A stretch of DNA of 34,505 bases from a candidate division WOR-1 bacterium RIFCSPLOWO2_02_FULL_46_20. Its GTDB lineage: Bacteria; Margulisbacteria; WOR-1; O2-12-FULL-45-9. A program made the position numbers and the translations under genes. The notes beneath the pieces are model-generated. The model was not told where the DNA came from and made no database searches. It was given only the letters and a program-made list of their open reading frames with translations. Below are positions 7,546 to 18,536 of the stretch, piece by piece. The stretch spans positions 1-34,505 of the forward strand of contig METP01000016.1 in NCBI GenBank assembly GCA_001771365.1, in the 5' to 3' direction. Every line of letters begins with the position of its first letter. Position 1 is the first letter of the stretch.

Positions 7546-8751
7546 CTAAACCGCTCTAAATTTAGGTAAGAATATTCCCGCCACCCCGGTTGCCAACACC
7601 AGCCACCCCAACCCCCCAAGCGCCCACATCACCCCATACATATCGGCTAACCAGCCGGCCAGGATAACCGGGAAAACAAAGGCAGAATTAATCATCATGT
7701 TCTGAACCCCAAAAACTCTACCCCGTATCTGCCGGGGAATATGTTGCTGTAAAATTGTTTGAATTAACGAAGTAATAAAAATATTTCCCAAACCCAAAAG
7801 TCCGATTAAGACCAGGGCCAGATGAAGATCAGACACTCGGCCAAGCGCCACCAAAGCCAAACCGGACAAGATAAAACTCATAACCACAATTGTCCCTTTG
7901 GTTAAGAGCCTGCTCAAACGCTCCAACAACCCCAACCCCACAAACATCCCCACCCCTACGGCAAGAATCAGATAACCAAAATTCTTGGCCCCAATATTCA
8001 GCACATCCTTGGCATATGAAATAGCCAGGAGAGAAACAATGGCAATCGCCGCTGTGGCCACAAACAATTTATACAAGGAATAACGCACCACACTGTTCCT
8101 GCGTATAAACTCAAGGCCCTGGAACAAATCCCGTCGAATGGAGCTCTCCAGATGCAGCGGTCTTTTTTCTTTTGACTTCAAAGGAACCAAAACCACCGCC
8201 CCTGCCGCGATAAAATAGAGCACGGCCGCCGCGACAAATGTCCCCTCATTGCCAAAATAATTAACCAGCGGAGCACCCAAACCAAAACCGATAACAGAAG
8301 CTCCCATCCAGGTTATCATAAATAAAGAATTGGCAACTATAAGATCGTCTTTATTTACCAGCTCCGGAATAGACGCTGTTTCCGCTGGAGCAAAAAACTG
8401 CATAGTCGTATAGATTAAAAAGCTGACCAAGAAAATTAAAACCATCGATTTAGACACCAGCGGGATAATCAATAAGATTAAAACCCCACGGATAATAGAG
8501 GTTATGGTTAAAATACCTTTTCGATTCCACTTATCCACATAGACACCGGCCAAAGGGCCAAAAAGCAATGAGGGAATCCCAAAAGCTAAAAGCGGGATAG
8601 AGACCCCCACGTTGGTCTGGGTTAATTTGTAAGCATGAATCATTAAAACATAAACAAAAACTCGGTCTGCCAGCTGTGAGTTGAGCTGCCCCAACCACAA
8701 TAAAAGAAAACCGGGATTAGAAAGAACTTTGGTAAAACTTTTTCCTACCAT
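7546..8751 (-). CDS. MFS transporter
   Basis: A 401-residue, strongly hydrophobic protein with the pattern of about 12 membrane helices typical of the major facilitator superfamily. A motif-A-like loop (GPLAGVYVDKWNRKG) lies between helices 2 and 3, and a related loop (QIRGRVFGVQ) is in the second half. It resembles the drug-exporter/enterobactin-exporter-like MFS branch, but the substrate cannot be inferred. The start codon lies inside the end of recO (7-bp overlap) and has no clear Shine-Dalgarno sequence, so translation probably depends on coupling. It is last in the kinase-recO-MFS operon and converges on the radical SAM gene at 7528 with a 17-bp gap and no terminator hairpin. Confidence 0.9.
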   Translation of the reverse strand: MVGKSFTKVLSNPGFLLLWLGQLNSQLADRVFVYVLMIHAYKLTQTNVGVSIPLLAFGIPSLLFGPLAGVYVDKWNRKGILTITSIIRGVLILLIIPLVSKSMVLIFLVSFLIYTTMQFFAPAETASIPELVNKDDLIVANSLFMITWMGASVIGFGLGAPLVNYFGNEGTFVAAAVLYFIAAGAVVLVPLKSKEKRPLHLESSIRRDLFQGLEFIRRNSVVRYSLYKLFVATAAIAIVSLLAISYAKDVLNIGAKNFGYLILAVGVGMFVGLGLLERLSRLLTKGTIVVMSFILSGLALVALGRVSDLHLALVLIGLLGLGNIFITSLIQTILQQHIPRQIRGRVFGVQNMMINSAFVFPVILAGWLADMYGVMWALGGLGWLVLATGVAGIFLPKFRAV

Positions 8752-9251
8752 GATCTAATATCACTCCCAATATGTTCACTTAAAGAATCCCGCGGGTGGA
8801 TCTTTTCATGATAAATTCCCTCAAGAACAACAAATTTCTTTTCAAAATCCAGCGCCACCGTTTTAGGCAGTTCTCCATTTTTTAAACGCAGTAGAGATTC
8901 AACCAACAAATCAAATAGCTCCGGGTAGTGTTGGCCTTCAGACGTACCGGAATTAACCAGCCTTAGCATATACATACCTGCAGGCAAAGTTGATTCTTGC
9001 TCACGCACGCGCTGGAAAGATTCTATTATCTGACACTGTGAGATAATATCCAGATTCCTGCCTTTGGCAACAAAATAGTCCCCATAAGTAAAAGGCTCTA
9101 CCCTTCCCCCCAGGCTGGACGGAACTCTGCATGCCCCCTTGGCAATCGCTCTTATTTTACCATGATCCCTGGTAAACAGGGTTACCATTTTATCCGCTTC
9201 AGCGAAAGGAATAGTTTTTAAGCTGACGGCTTTTGTTTTATAGGTAGCCAT
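8745..9251 (-). CDS. recO: DNA repair protein RecO, short form
   Basis: RecO helps load RecA during RecF-pathway recombination repair. This protein has 168 residues against about 240 usually. The N-terminal OB-fold domain (residues 1-80) is well preserved: KTKAVSLKTIPFAEADKMVTLFT, then GKIRAIAKGACR and a PFTYGDYFVAKGRNLDII segment. The following helical part continues to about residue 145 (FEKKFVVLEGIY). The usual C-terminal zinc-binding cysteines and the last 70 or so residues are missing: the frame ends with HIGSDIRSW, overlapping the MFS start. The only Cys residues visible (CRVP, CQII) are not a zinc pair. It overlaps the end of the kinase gene by 34 bp. It is either a naturally zinc-free short RecO or one cut by recombination with the MFS gene. 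Confidence 0.8.
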   Translation of the reverse strand: MATYKTKAVSLKTIPFAEADKMVTLFTRDHGKIRAIAKGACRVPSSLGGRVEPFTYGDYFVAKGRNLDIISQCQIIESFQRVREQESTLPAGMYMLRLVNSGTSEGQHYPELFDLLVESLLRLKNGELPKTVALDFEKKFVVLEGIYHEKIHPRDSLSEHIGSDIRSW

Positions 9252-10828
9252 ATTTTAAATGTTGTTCCCTTTCCCACCTGGCTCTCAACCTTGACCTCGC
9301 CACCATGTTCTTTGACAATCCGGTACGCCACAGCCAAACCCATCCCCACCCCCTCATCCTTCGTACTATAAAACGGATCAAAAATATTGTCTAGCTTATC
9401 AGCCGCGATCCCTTGTCCGTTATCGGTAACTTCGATAACTATGGACTCGTGGTTCGCCACTCGCGATTCAACAACTAAACCACCCCCCTCCGGCATTGCC
9501 TGCACGGCATTTAACAACAGGTTCATAAAAACCTGGGACAGCTGCTCGGCATCTCCTTTGATAATAAAATCTTTGGCCAAACGTTTCTCCACGACTATCG
9601 CACGTTTACGACATTGGTCTTCAATTAAATTTAACACCTCTTCGATAACTCTATTTATATTAAATTCGCTTAAAGACAGCCCCTTGGGTTGGCCAAAATG
9701 CAATAATTTTTCAATTAAATTATTCATGCGGTCAATTTGCCGGCAGACAATCTCCTGATATTTTTTGATGAAAGCGGGATCGTTAAGGTTTTCTTCCAAA
9801 ACCTGCGTCAGCCCCTTTATAGAAGCCAGAGGGTTTTTGATTTCATGCGCCATACCGGCGGAAAGCGTTCCCAGGGAAGCCAATTTATCCGCCTGCAGCA
9901 GAGAACGGAAGAGATTTTGATTTTCTACGGACAGATCATTAATCGTCTTCTTGTACTGATACTCTCCTCTAAAGAAAACCTGATCGATCAATCGCTGAAC
10001 TTTGTCTCGCAAAGGTTGGAAAATTAAAACCGAAGCGAAAACAACCAGCGCAATCGTTAAGGCCGGATTTAACGACACAAATCGCGACAGAAAATAATTG
10101 GTAATAAGAACCGCGGACACGTAAAACCCGGTAAAAAAAAGTGTCAGCACCGAATAAATTAATCCTTCACGGACAATCACGGAAATATTAAGCAGCTTAT
10201 GTTTCAATATCGCATAAATTGTAATTAAAACATACAGGGGTAGCGCGTAACGGGACAAAATGGGGAAATCTATCCCCCAAACAGGGAAAAAAGTGGTGGC
10301 TCCACCGGAAAAACCGATAAGCGCCCCTAAAATAAGATAAAGCAGCTGGTTCCTTTGCTCTCCCTTAGCAAACCGGTAGGCTCTAAATAACAAGAAAAAA
10401 CCGTAAATAAAACATATAAACACATAAAAAGTAAAATATTGGTAAATTAACCCGGGCTGCGGATAGTAACCTATCCCAACAATAGGAGCCACGTCAGCCA
10501 CAAGAAGCGGCGTAAAGTCGGCCAGCAAAAACACACACCCAATAAGGTAAAACAGCCAAAGTTTATGCTCTTTTTTAAGAAATGCCGCTGTAAAATGAAC
10601 AAATAAAACAGGTAAAAACACCGCGCCAATCAATCCCAGCCTGGTCCAAAACAAAACTTGCGCTTTGTCTGACACAATGCCGCCCATGAATTGGCCAAAA
10701 CACCAACCGGCTATAGACAAGGATAAAAAACCTAAAGTTAAACTGGGGGCGCTCTTCCCACCCTTTAAAAAAACAAAAGCTGCCAGCAAAAGCGAGGCCA
10801 GAGAAGTGATCAAAAGAGGATCAAACAT
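9218..10828 (-). CDS. 7TM-type sensor histidine kinase, NtrB/PrsK-like
   Basis: A 536-residue membrane sensor kinase. The first 270 residues hold about seven or eight hydrophobic helices forming the input module, followed by the linker DKVQRLIDQVFFRGEYQY seen in 7TM-type kinases such as PrsK. HisKA is at about 315-380 with phospho-acceptor H328 (AGMAHEIKNPLASIKG). HATPase_c is at about 420-530 with N box NLLLNAVQA, G1 DNGQG, F box FDPFYSTK and G2 GVGMGLAVAY. It should autophosphorylate and pass phosphate to the divergently encoded NtrC-type regulator at 10865. The signal is unknown. The gene has no Shine-Dalgarno sequence and an extended -10 only 6 nt before its ATG. recO and an MFS gene follow in the same operon. 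Confidence 0.9.
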   Translation of the reverse strand: MFDPLLITSLASLLLAAFVFLKGGKSAPSLTLGFLSLSIAGWCFGQFMGGIVSDKAQVLFWTRLGLIGAVFLPVLFVHFTAAFLKKEHKLWLFYLIGCVFLLADFTPLLVADVAPIVGIGYYPQPGLIYQYFTFYVFICFIYGFFLLFRAYRFAKGEQRNQLLYLILGALIGFSGGATTFFPVWGIDFPILSRYALPLYVLITIYAILKHKLLNISVIVREGLIYSVLTLFFTGFYVSAVLITNYFLSRFVSLNPALTIALVVFASVLIFQPLRDKVQRLIDQVFFRGEYQYKKTINDLSVENQNLFRSLLQADKLASLGTLSAGMAHEIKNPLASIKGLTQVLEENLNDPAFIKKYQEIVCRQIDRMNNLIEKLLHFGQPKGLSLSEFNINRVIEEVLNLIEDQCRKRAIVVEKRLAKDFIIKGDAEQLSQVFMNLLLNAVQAMPEGGGLVVESRVANHESIVIEVTDNGQGIAADKLDNIFDPFYSTKDEGVGMGLAVAYRIVKEHGGEVKVESQVGKGTTFKIWLPIKQKPSA

Positions 10829-10834
10829 GACAGT

Positions 10835-10843
10835 ATTCTACCA
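10835..10843 (-). promoter_or_regulatory. Extended -10 promoter, leaderless, for the kinase operon
   Basis: The minus strand reads TGgTAGAAT followed by 6 nt and the ATG at 10828, placing the transcription start at or within a base of the start codon. No Shine-Dalgarno sequence is present. The -10 hexamer is only 11 bp from the divergent -10 of the regulator gene, so RNA polymerase could hardly occupy both at once. Confidence 0.6.
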
Positions 10844-10848
10844 TACTA

Positions 10849-10857
10849 TGCTATAAT
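10849..10857 (+). promoter_or_regulatory. Extended -10 promoter, leaderless, for the NtrC-type regulator
   Basis: The plus strand reads TGcTATAAT, a perfect extended -10, followed by 7 nt (10858-10864) and the ATG at 10865. The predicted transcription start coincides with the start codon. No Shine-Dalgarno sequence exists. There is no good -35 hexamer. Confidence 0.68.
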
Positions 10858-10864
10858 TTATTGT

Positions 10865-12196
10865 ATGGCAAAATTAATTATTTTGGTCGTCGATGACGAA
10901 CGGGATATGCTGGAAACCTATGAATCAATCCTCCGCAAAAACTACAAGGTAATTACCGCCTCATCCGGCCAAGAAGCCCTTAAAATCAGCCAGGTTGAAT
11001 CTCTGTCACTGGTACTCCTCGATATCCGCATGCCAAAGATGGATGGCATTGAGGTTCTCAAAAAGATCAAAGAACAGGATCCAAACCTGGAAGTCATCAT
11101 GATAACCGCCTCGAAAGATATTGCTTCGGCGGTTGAATCCATGAAACTGGGCGCTTTTGACTATATCACCAAACCATTTGATGTAAAAGAACTAAAAGCA
11201 ATAATCGAAAAAGCTTTGGAAAAAAGAAGCTTGGTCAGGGAAAATCTCTATCTGCGCGAATCCCTGAAAGATATCACCGCCTATTACGATCTAATCGGCA
11301 AAACCCCGCAGATGAAAAAGCTTTATGAAACCATTGATAAGGTCGCGCCGACAGATAGCACTATTTTAATTCATGGGGAATCGGGCACCGGGAAAGAACT
11401 GGTGGCTCGCGCTATTCATAAAAAAAGTAAGCGAGCCCACAAACCATTTATTGCCGTAAATTGCGCCGCCATTCCCGAAAATTTATTTGAATCTGACCTT
11501 TTTGGCCATGAGAGAGGCTCCTTCACCGGCGCCCTGGAGAGAAAATTAGGCAAATTTGAATTGGCCGATGGCGGCACACTTTTTCTGGATGAGATCGGCT
11601 GTATGCCGCCAGCCATGCAGGCAAAACTGCTCCGTGTTCTTGAAGGCAAGGCCATTGAGCGTGTGGGCGGAGAAAAGGTCGTCCCCATTGATGTTCGGCT
11701 GATCTCGGCAACAAATATAGATTTCAAAAAAGAGATCACAGAAGGCAATTTTAGGCATGACCTCTACTATCGCTTAAACGTTATCCCTGTCACGCTAACC
11801 CCGTTGAGAGAAAGAAACAGTGATATCCCTCTCTTTGTGGAATATTTTATCAATAAATTCAACAATATTTTGAACAAAAACGTTAAGGGCCTGGCTAAAG
11901 AAGCCATGGCTAAATTATTAAATTATCCATGGCCGGGCAATGTCAGGGAATTGCAGAATTTAATTGAACGCGTCATTGTTTTATCCGCGGGGAAAACCAT
12001 TTGTGAGGATGAGATACCGCTCTCCGCTCAAGGCGGCACCAAACCGTTGAAAGAAAGTTTAGACAACTTTGAAATTGAAACCATCAAAAAAGTTATCGCC
12101 GAAAACAACGGCAACATCAGCCAGGCGGCCAGATCCCTCAAAACCGCCCGCACAACCCTTTTAACCAGGATAAAAGCACTGGGAATCCAATCTTGA
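10865..12196 (+). CDS. NtrC-family sigma-54-type response regulator
   Basis: A 443-residue regulator with three domains. The receiver (1-120) has acidic pocket DD10-11, phospho-acceptor D53 (LLDIRMPKMDG) and K103 (TKPF). The AAA+ activator domain (about 143-375) has Walker A GESGTGKE at 171-178, the loop GSFTGA at 218-223 and Walker B GGTLFLDEIG. A Fis-type helix-turn-helix at the C-terminus ends in NISQAARSLKTARTTLLTRI. It should activate sigma-54 promoters when phosphorylated by the divergent kinase. The surface loop that contacts sigma-54 is normally GAFTGA; Ala is Ser here. The mRNA is predicted to be leaderless. Its target genes are unknown; I found no convincing -24/-12 promoter in the window. 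Confidence 0.93.
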   Translation: MAKLIILVVDDERDMLETYESILRKNYKVITASSGQEALKISQVESLSLVLLDIRMPKMDGIEVLKKIKEQDPNLEVIMITASKDIASAVESMKLGAFDYITKPFDVKELKAIIEKALEKRSLVRENLYLRESLKDITAYYDLIGKTPQMKKLYETIDKVAPTDSTILIHGESGTGKELVARAIHKKSKRAHKPFIAVNCAAIPENLFESDLFGHERGSFTGALERKLGKFELADGGTLFLDEIGCMPPAMQAKLLRVLEGKAIERVGGEKVVPIDVRLISATNIDFKKEITEGNFRHDLYYRLNVIPVTLTPLRERNSDIPLFVEYFINKFNNILNKNVKGLAKEAMAKLLNYPWPGNVRELQNLIERVIVLSAGKTICEDEIPLSAQGGTKPLKESLDNFEIETIKKVIAENNGNISQAARSLKTARTTLLTRIKALGIQS

Positions 12197-12221
12197 TTTT
12201 TCTCTCATTCTAAGTTAAACT
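12193..12221 (+). promoter_or_regulatory. Possible enolase promoter (-35 TTGATT, -10 TAAACT)
   Basis: TTGATT at 12193-12198 and TAAACT at 12216-12221 are separated by 17 bp and lie 34 bp before the enolase ATG. The -35 overlaps the stop codon of the regulator gene. The leader then contains a Shine-Dalgarno sequence (GAAAGGGG). The -10 match is only moderate, and read-through from the regulator gene is also possible. Confidence 0.35.
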
Positions 12222-12252
12222 AAATTATTCCACTTTTGAAAGGGGTTCATAA

Positions 12253-14779
<2,527 letters not shown>

Positions 14780-14783
<4 letters not shown>

Positions 14784-16717
14784 GCTAAATTTTCTCCTTG
14801 CAAAGAACTCACCGCTTCTTCGATCAATCTAAGATTCCCTTGGATAATTTTATTTTCTTTACCTCTTAAATCTTCCGTGATCCTGGCGCGGAGCTGTTCT
14901 AAAGAGATCAACTCGGGATAAAGATGGGCCAGAACCGCCAGCAGCACGTTATTAGGAAAGTCCTTACCCAGGGCTTTCAAAGAGAGAGCCGTGGCATCGA
15001 TCGTAAAAACCCGGACCGAATCCGGCACCTGATGCTGCCGGCGGATCTCTGCGGGTGAAAGAGATGTGTTTACCAGCAGTACTCCGCCGTCTTTGATTCT
15101 ATTGATGTGACGCGCTTCGACCAGATCGGGCCTGAAGGCGATCACTGCTTGCCGTTTCCCTTCGTGGCTGTAGCTGGTTATCGGCTCTTTTGATATTACC
15201 GCGGTCCCAAAGGTTGGAGAACCGGTCTTTTCGGAGCCAAACTGGGGTATCCCCTGGGCAAAACGATCTCCGCCATTTACAATTTCAACCAGATTGGCCG
15301 CGGCGGAAACCGCCCCCAAACCACCCCTCCCGAGGAATTCAAGAATAACCGCGTCGGTCACCGACGGAGGCAGTCCTTCGACGTCGGTTAAATCCAATTC
15401 AACGGCCGGCCCTTCGCCATTTCGATCAAGCTGTTGAATGGGCCTTTCTACCGCTCGGTTTTCGGGACGATTTGCTTCTTCAATCATTCTGTATAAAGCT
15501 CCGTTGAGAACGCTGAAGTAAGGGTTCTGTCCGCCGCCGAAGCGGAAATCAAACATTTTAGGGGGCAGCTGGGGAAAGTATTCTCTTCCGAAACGATTGA
15601 GAGCCGCGCTTAGATCAGTATAGATTGGGCCGTCAACCGGATCTAAGGTTCCATCAAAAACCCCCACCACTTTAACCTGCGGCATCTGTTGATAGATGGC
15701 ATTAACCAATTCCCTGCCGGGAAACGGCCGATACATGGTTCCACTGATCAGTCCGACCTTGATTCCCTGGCCGCGCATGATATCAATAAAAGTCCTCAAG
15801 GTCCCGGAAAGAAAACCGTAATTTACGAAGAGATATTCGGCGTCTTCGGCATGATAGGTGTTAAAGAAAGCCCCCGGCGCGCGGCCCGAGATTTTCCCGA
15901 ACTCATCATGCGTTTCTTGAATTGTCCTCGGGATTGCTGCCCAGCCGGCAAAATTTTGCGCGCGCTGGAGAGGATAAGCGGCCGGAGAAGTCAGCCCGCC
16001 TTTTGAAATCGACTTTTTAAATGGGTCAAGCAGGGGCTGGAATTCGCCAACAAAACCAGTAGCCGCGTCGTCGGGGATGACCCTCACCTGCGCGGAAGAG
16101 TGGCTTGTAAAAAAGCCCGCCTGATTGACAATGGTCAGCCACTGGGCTCTTTCCGCGATGCGGAAAGCCTGCAAGCTCAGATCGTAGGCCTGCTGGTGAT
16201 TTTCGGCGACCAGCTCAACGGCAAAATCCCGCGCTCGGGCCCTGTCAACATCCTCGTGCCAGATATTTAAGGGGGCGTTGGCGCGGTTGCTTAAAGCCAT
16301 GACGATCGGCAAACGGTTCTGGCCGGCCCATTCGACCATCTCCATCATATGCATGAAACCTACCGAAGCAGTCGCGATAAAGGTTCTCACGCCGCCGAAA
16401 GACGCTCCGATACAGGCCGACATGGCGTCGTGCTCCGAAGGAGCATTGTAGCCAAGAGAAGGCATTCTCCCGTTTGCCTCCCAATAGCGAATCAAATGCA
16501 ATATTTCGGTCGCGGGAGTAATGGGATAGGCCCCGGTAAATCCCCCCCCGGCCGCGATCATCGCCTGACGGACGGCGTGAGCTACCGCGTGGTTGCCCAC
16601 CAGCGTCATGATCTGACCCGTTCCCAGAGCCAGACCAGGACGCGGAGAAAATCTCGTTGGTCCTGCCGCCGGCATCCGGCTCCTCGGAAAAACATTTGGT
16701 ATTCCGCCTAATTTCAT
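14780..16717 (-). CDS. 2-oxoacid:ferredoxin oxidoreductase, fused alpha-gamma subunit
   Basis: A 645-residue fusion. Residues about 36-425 are the alpha part (PorA), starting with LVGNHAVAHAVRQAM, then GAYPITPATEI, the conserved segment SEHDAMSACIGAS, and GLISGTMYRPFPG. Residues about 452-640 are the gamma part (PorG): TDAVILEFLGRGGLGAV, then FGSEKTGSP and AFRPDLVEA. The alpha-gamma order matches that in single-chain PFOR rather than the gamma-alpha order of 2-oxoglutarate enzymes. Residues 1-35 are Pro/Arg-rich and not conserved as far as I recall. The start at 16717 has GAAGGGAAA upstream and lies 2 bp after the ferredoxin-subunit stop. A run of eight G in the coding strand (16542-16549) encodes part of AAGGGF. 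With the beta and ferredoxin subunits it would form the whole enzyme. Confidence 0.92.
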
Positions 16718-16719
16718 GC

Positions 16720-17559
16720 TTATTTTTTCCCTTCTATTATGCTGATGGCCCCCGGACCACAGGCCTCAACACAGAGCTTGCATCCTTTACATGCCTCGGG
16801 ATTAATCCATAAATTAAATCTTTCCTCTTCTTTGAGTCCACTTCCCCAGTTTACCAGTTCTATAGATCTCCCCGGATCAACCGCCCCGGCCGGGCAAACC
16901 AGAACACAGGCTCGGCAGGAAGAGGAAGGGTCCTTAGTAGGAGAACACTTTGTAGGATCAATTTCGATAGAAAAAATTGTCCAGCCGCTGACGGAGGGGA
17001 AAGCTCCCAATGGTTTTCCCATAAGTCCTTCACCCACCGCCCCGCTAAAGCCAAGGCTCGTAGCATATCGCGGCAAAAAGAGCTGATCATAAACCTTGAC
17101 GGAGGTAATGCCGTTTAGTTCCATAAATCTCAGCATCTCTTCTCCAAAATCCGTTAATCCCTGCCTTACATCTTCGATCTCGATTTCAAGGTATTGGGTT
17201 TCGGGGCGGGCCTCGGCCTGCACTTCGCCTCGAGTGAACAGCAGGGCGCCTTTCTCGCTGAAGTTTTTCGGCAGATTGAACAAAAGGGCTGGCTCGGCCA
17301 GAAAAGGCGCGGTGAATTCTCGTGACCCGAGAACGCGTTCCAGCTGTTCAACCATTGTTTCTATATTGGCGTTTGTGCTCACCATAACGTTTTCAATTCT
17401 TTTCGCGGATAAAGCGGCAACAACTTCAGGCGCCGCGGCCTTGAATGCGGCAAGCGGATGGAAGCCGGGCGCAGTGGTTAAATGCTGAACAAAGGCGCGG
17501 AGCAAAGCCAGAGTTATCGTCACTATTCTATGTCCGCCGGTGACCGGTTGAATTTTCAT
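16720..17559 (-). CDS. 2-oxoacid:ferredoxin oxidoreductase ferredoxin (delta) subunit with long unknown N-terminus
   Basis: The last 80 or so residues are a two-[4Fe-4S] ferredoxin domain. Cluster one uses C205, C215, C218 and C222 (CRACVLVCPAG), with an unusually long 9-residue spacing after the first Cys; cluster two uses C257, C260, C263 and C267 (CKGCKLCVEACGPG). This is the PorD part that passes electrons from the TPP site to free ferredoxin. The 195 residues before it (starting MKIQPVTGGHRIV) have no family I recognise; a usual PorD is about 100 residues in all. The region looks soluble and mixed alpha/beta (NVMVSTNANIETMVEQLERV). The gene is first in the operon, has no well-spaced Shine-Dalgarno sequence (AGGGAG directly abuts the ATG) and an extended -10 just upstream. 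Confidence 0.82.
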   Translation of the reverse strand: MKIQPVTGGHRIVTITLALLRAFVQHLTTAPGFHPLAAFKAAAPEVVAALSAKRIENVMVSTNANIETMVEQLERVLGSREFTAPFLAEPALLFNLPKNFSEKGALLFTRGEVQAEARPETQYLEIEIEDVRQGLTDFGEEMLRFMELNGITSVKVYDQLFLPRYATSLGFSGAVGEGLMGKPLGAFPSVSGWTIFSIEIDPTKCSPTKDPSSSCRACVLVCPAGAVDPGRSIELVNWGSGLKEEERFNLWINPEACKGCKLCVEACGPGAISIIEGKK

Positions 17560-17566
17560 CTCCCTT

Positions 17567-17575
17567 ATTATCGCA
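17567..17575 (-). promoter_or_regulatory. Extended -10 promoter, leaderless, for the oxidoreductase operon
   Basis: The minus strand reads TGcGATAAT followed by 7 nt and the ATG at 17559. The predicted transcription start is at the ATG. AGGGAG touches the ATG without any spacer, so it could not act as a normal ribosome site. No clear -35 is seen. Confidence 0.6.
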
Positions 17576-17649
17576 GGCGTTTCTGGAAAATTTCACTCAA
17601 TTTTTTTTATCTCAAGCAATGGGGTGAAAATTAATTGAAACAGCTGTGC

Positions 17650-18519
17650 CTATTCAACAAGACCGGACGAGGCAGCACTCCAAGTGCTGAGGGCAGCAGA
17701 CAATTCCGACTCATAAAATCTTTGGTAAAGCTCAGCCACCGCAATTATCCTTCTTTGATAATGGTTCACTTGCACTTCTCCGGGTGATTCTCCGTCCAGG
17801 AACCCTCTTCCCCCATTATAGGCAATCAGCGCCCGGCGCATAGGCAAACTGAAAAAACTCTCACTCCCCGGAGCTCCCCCCTCCTCGATATAAATATGAT
17901 AAAGATTAAGCATGCCGAGTGACAGGTTTTTTCGCGGGTCAGAAAGGGGAAGGTCTCTCTCCAGATCGCTTAATTCAGAATTATATGTTACTTCTAAGTC
18001 TCCCGCCGTGGAAGGCATGATCTGCATCAGCCCAACCGCCCCAACCGCGGAAACCGCCTCGGGATTAAAAGCACTTTCCTTATGAATTAAAGCCATTACC
18101 AAACTGATAAACTCAATCTGTCTGTCAACCGGCAAGCCTGTTACCGGCTCAGGCAGGTGCTCAACAATAAGCGAAACCAGCTGATGACCCGCTAATTCCA
18201 GATCGATCGGCAAATAAGCCCTAAAAACCGTTTCAGCCACCGCATCCATCTCTGGGCTCGCCGAAACTGTTTCCAGAAAGGGGATAAAATATTGATCCAC
18301 TGTTTCGTTGGGACAACCCACGGCAGGGAACTCTCGCAACAACCATTCCACTCTGCCCAGATACGCGGGAAGGGAGGTCTCCCTTTCCGCCCGGGTGAGA
18401 TTTGTCTCCACAAATACGCGACCGGGAGACTCGATCTCAGGCGCATCCGGTTGTGCGGCGTCTCCCCTCCAGGGGGAATAGCCTGGCCGGCAAAGGCTTA
18501 AAGGCTCAATTCCTGGCAT
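17650..18519 (-). CDS. Lytic transglycosylase (SLT domain), no signal peptide
   Basis: A 289-residue protein whose residues about 130-270 form a goose-lysozyme/SLT-type transglycosylase domain: catalytic E148 in HKESAFNPEAVSAVGAVGLMQIMPSTA (motif spans 146-172) and ALIAYNGG at 230-237. Such enzymes cut peptidoglycan glycan strands to 1,6-anhydro-muropeptides. The N-terminal 120 residues are not recognised. No signal peptide, lipobox or membrane helix is present, which is odd for a periplasmic enzyme. The frame stays open upstream into the ATPase gene but encodes nothing like a signal there. It follows the ATPase by 17 bp with only a weak GGGAT ribosome site. It may have lost its export signal at this junction. 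Confidence 0.82.
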   Translation of the reverse strand: MPGIEPLSLCRPGYSPWRGDAAQPDAPEIESPGRVFVETNLTRAERETSLPAYLGRVEWLLREFPAVGCPNETVDQYFIPFLETVSASPEMDAVAETVFRAYLPIDLELAGHQLVSLIVEHLPEPVTGLPVDRQIEFISLVMALIHKESAFNPEAVSAVGAVGLMQIMPSTAGDLEVTYNSELSDLERDLPLSDPRKNLSLGMLNLYHIYIEEGGAPGSESFFSLPMRRALIAYNGGRGFLDGESPGEVQVNHYQRRIIAVAELYQRFYESELSAALSTWSAASSGLVE

Positions 18520-18536
18520 ATATACATCCCATATAT

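Noticed and set aside
17600-17649. Intrinsic terminator after the transglycosylase
   Set aside because: A possible TTTCAC/GTGAAA pairing has a loop of about 30 nt and no strong G+C stem before a T-run.
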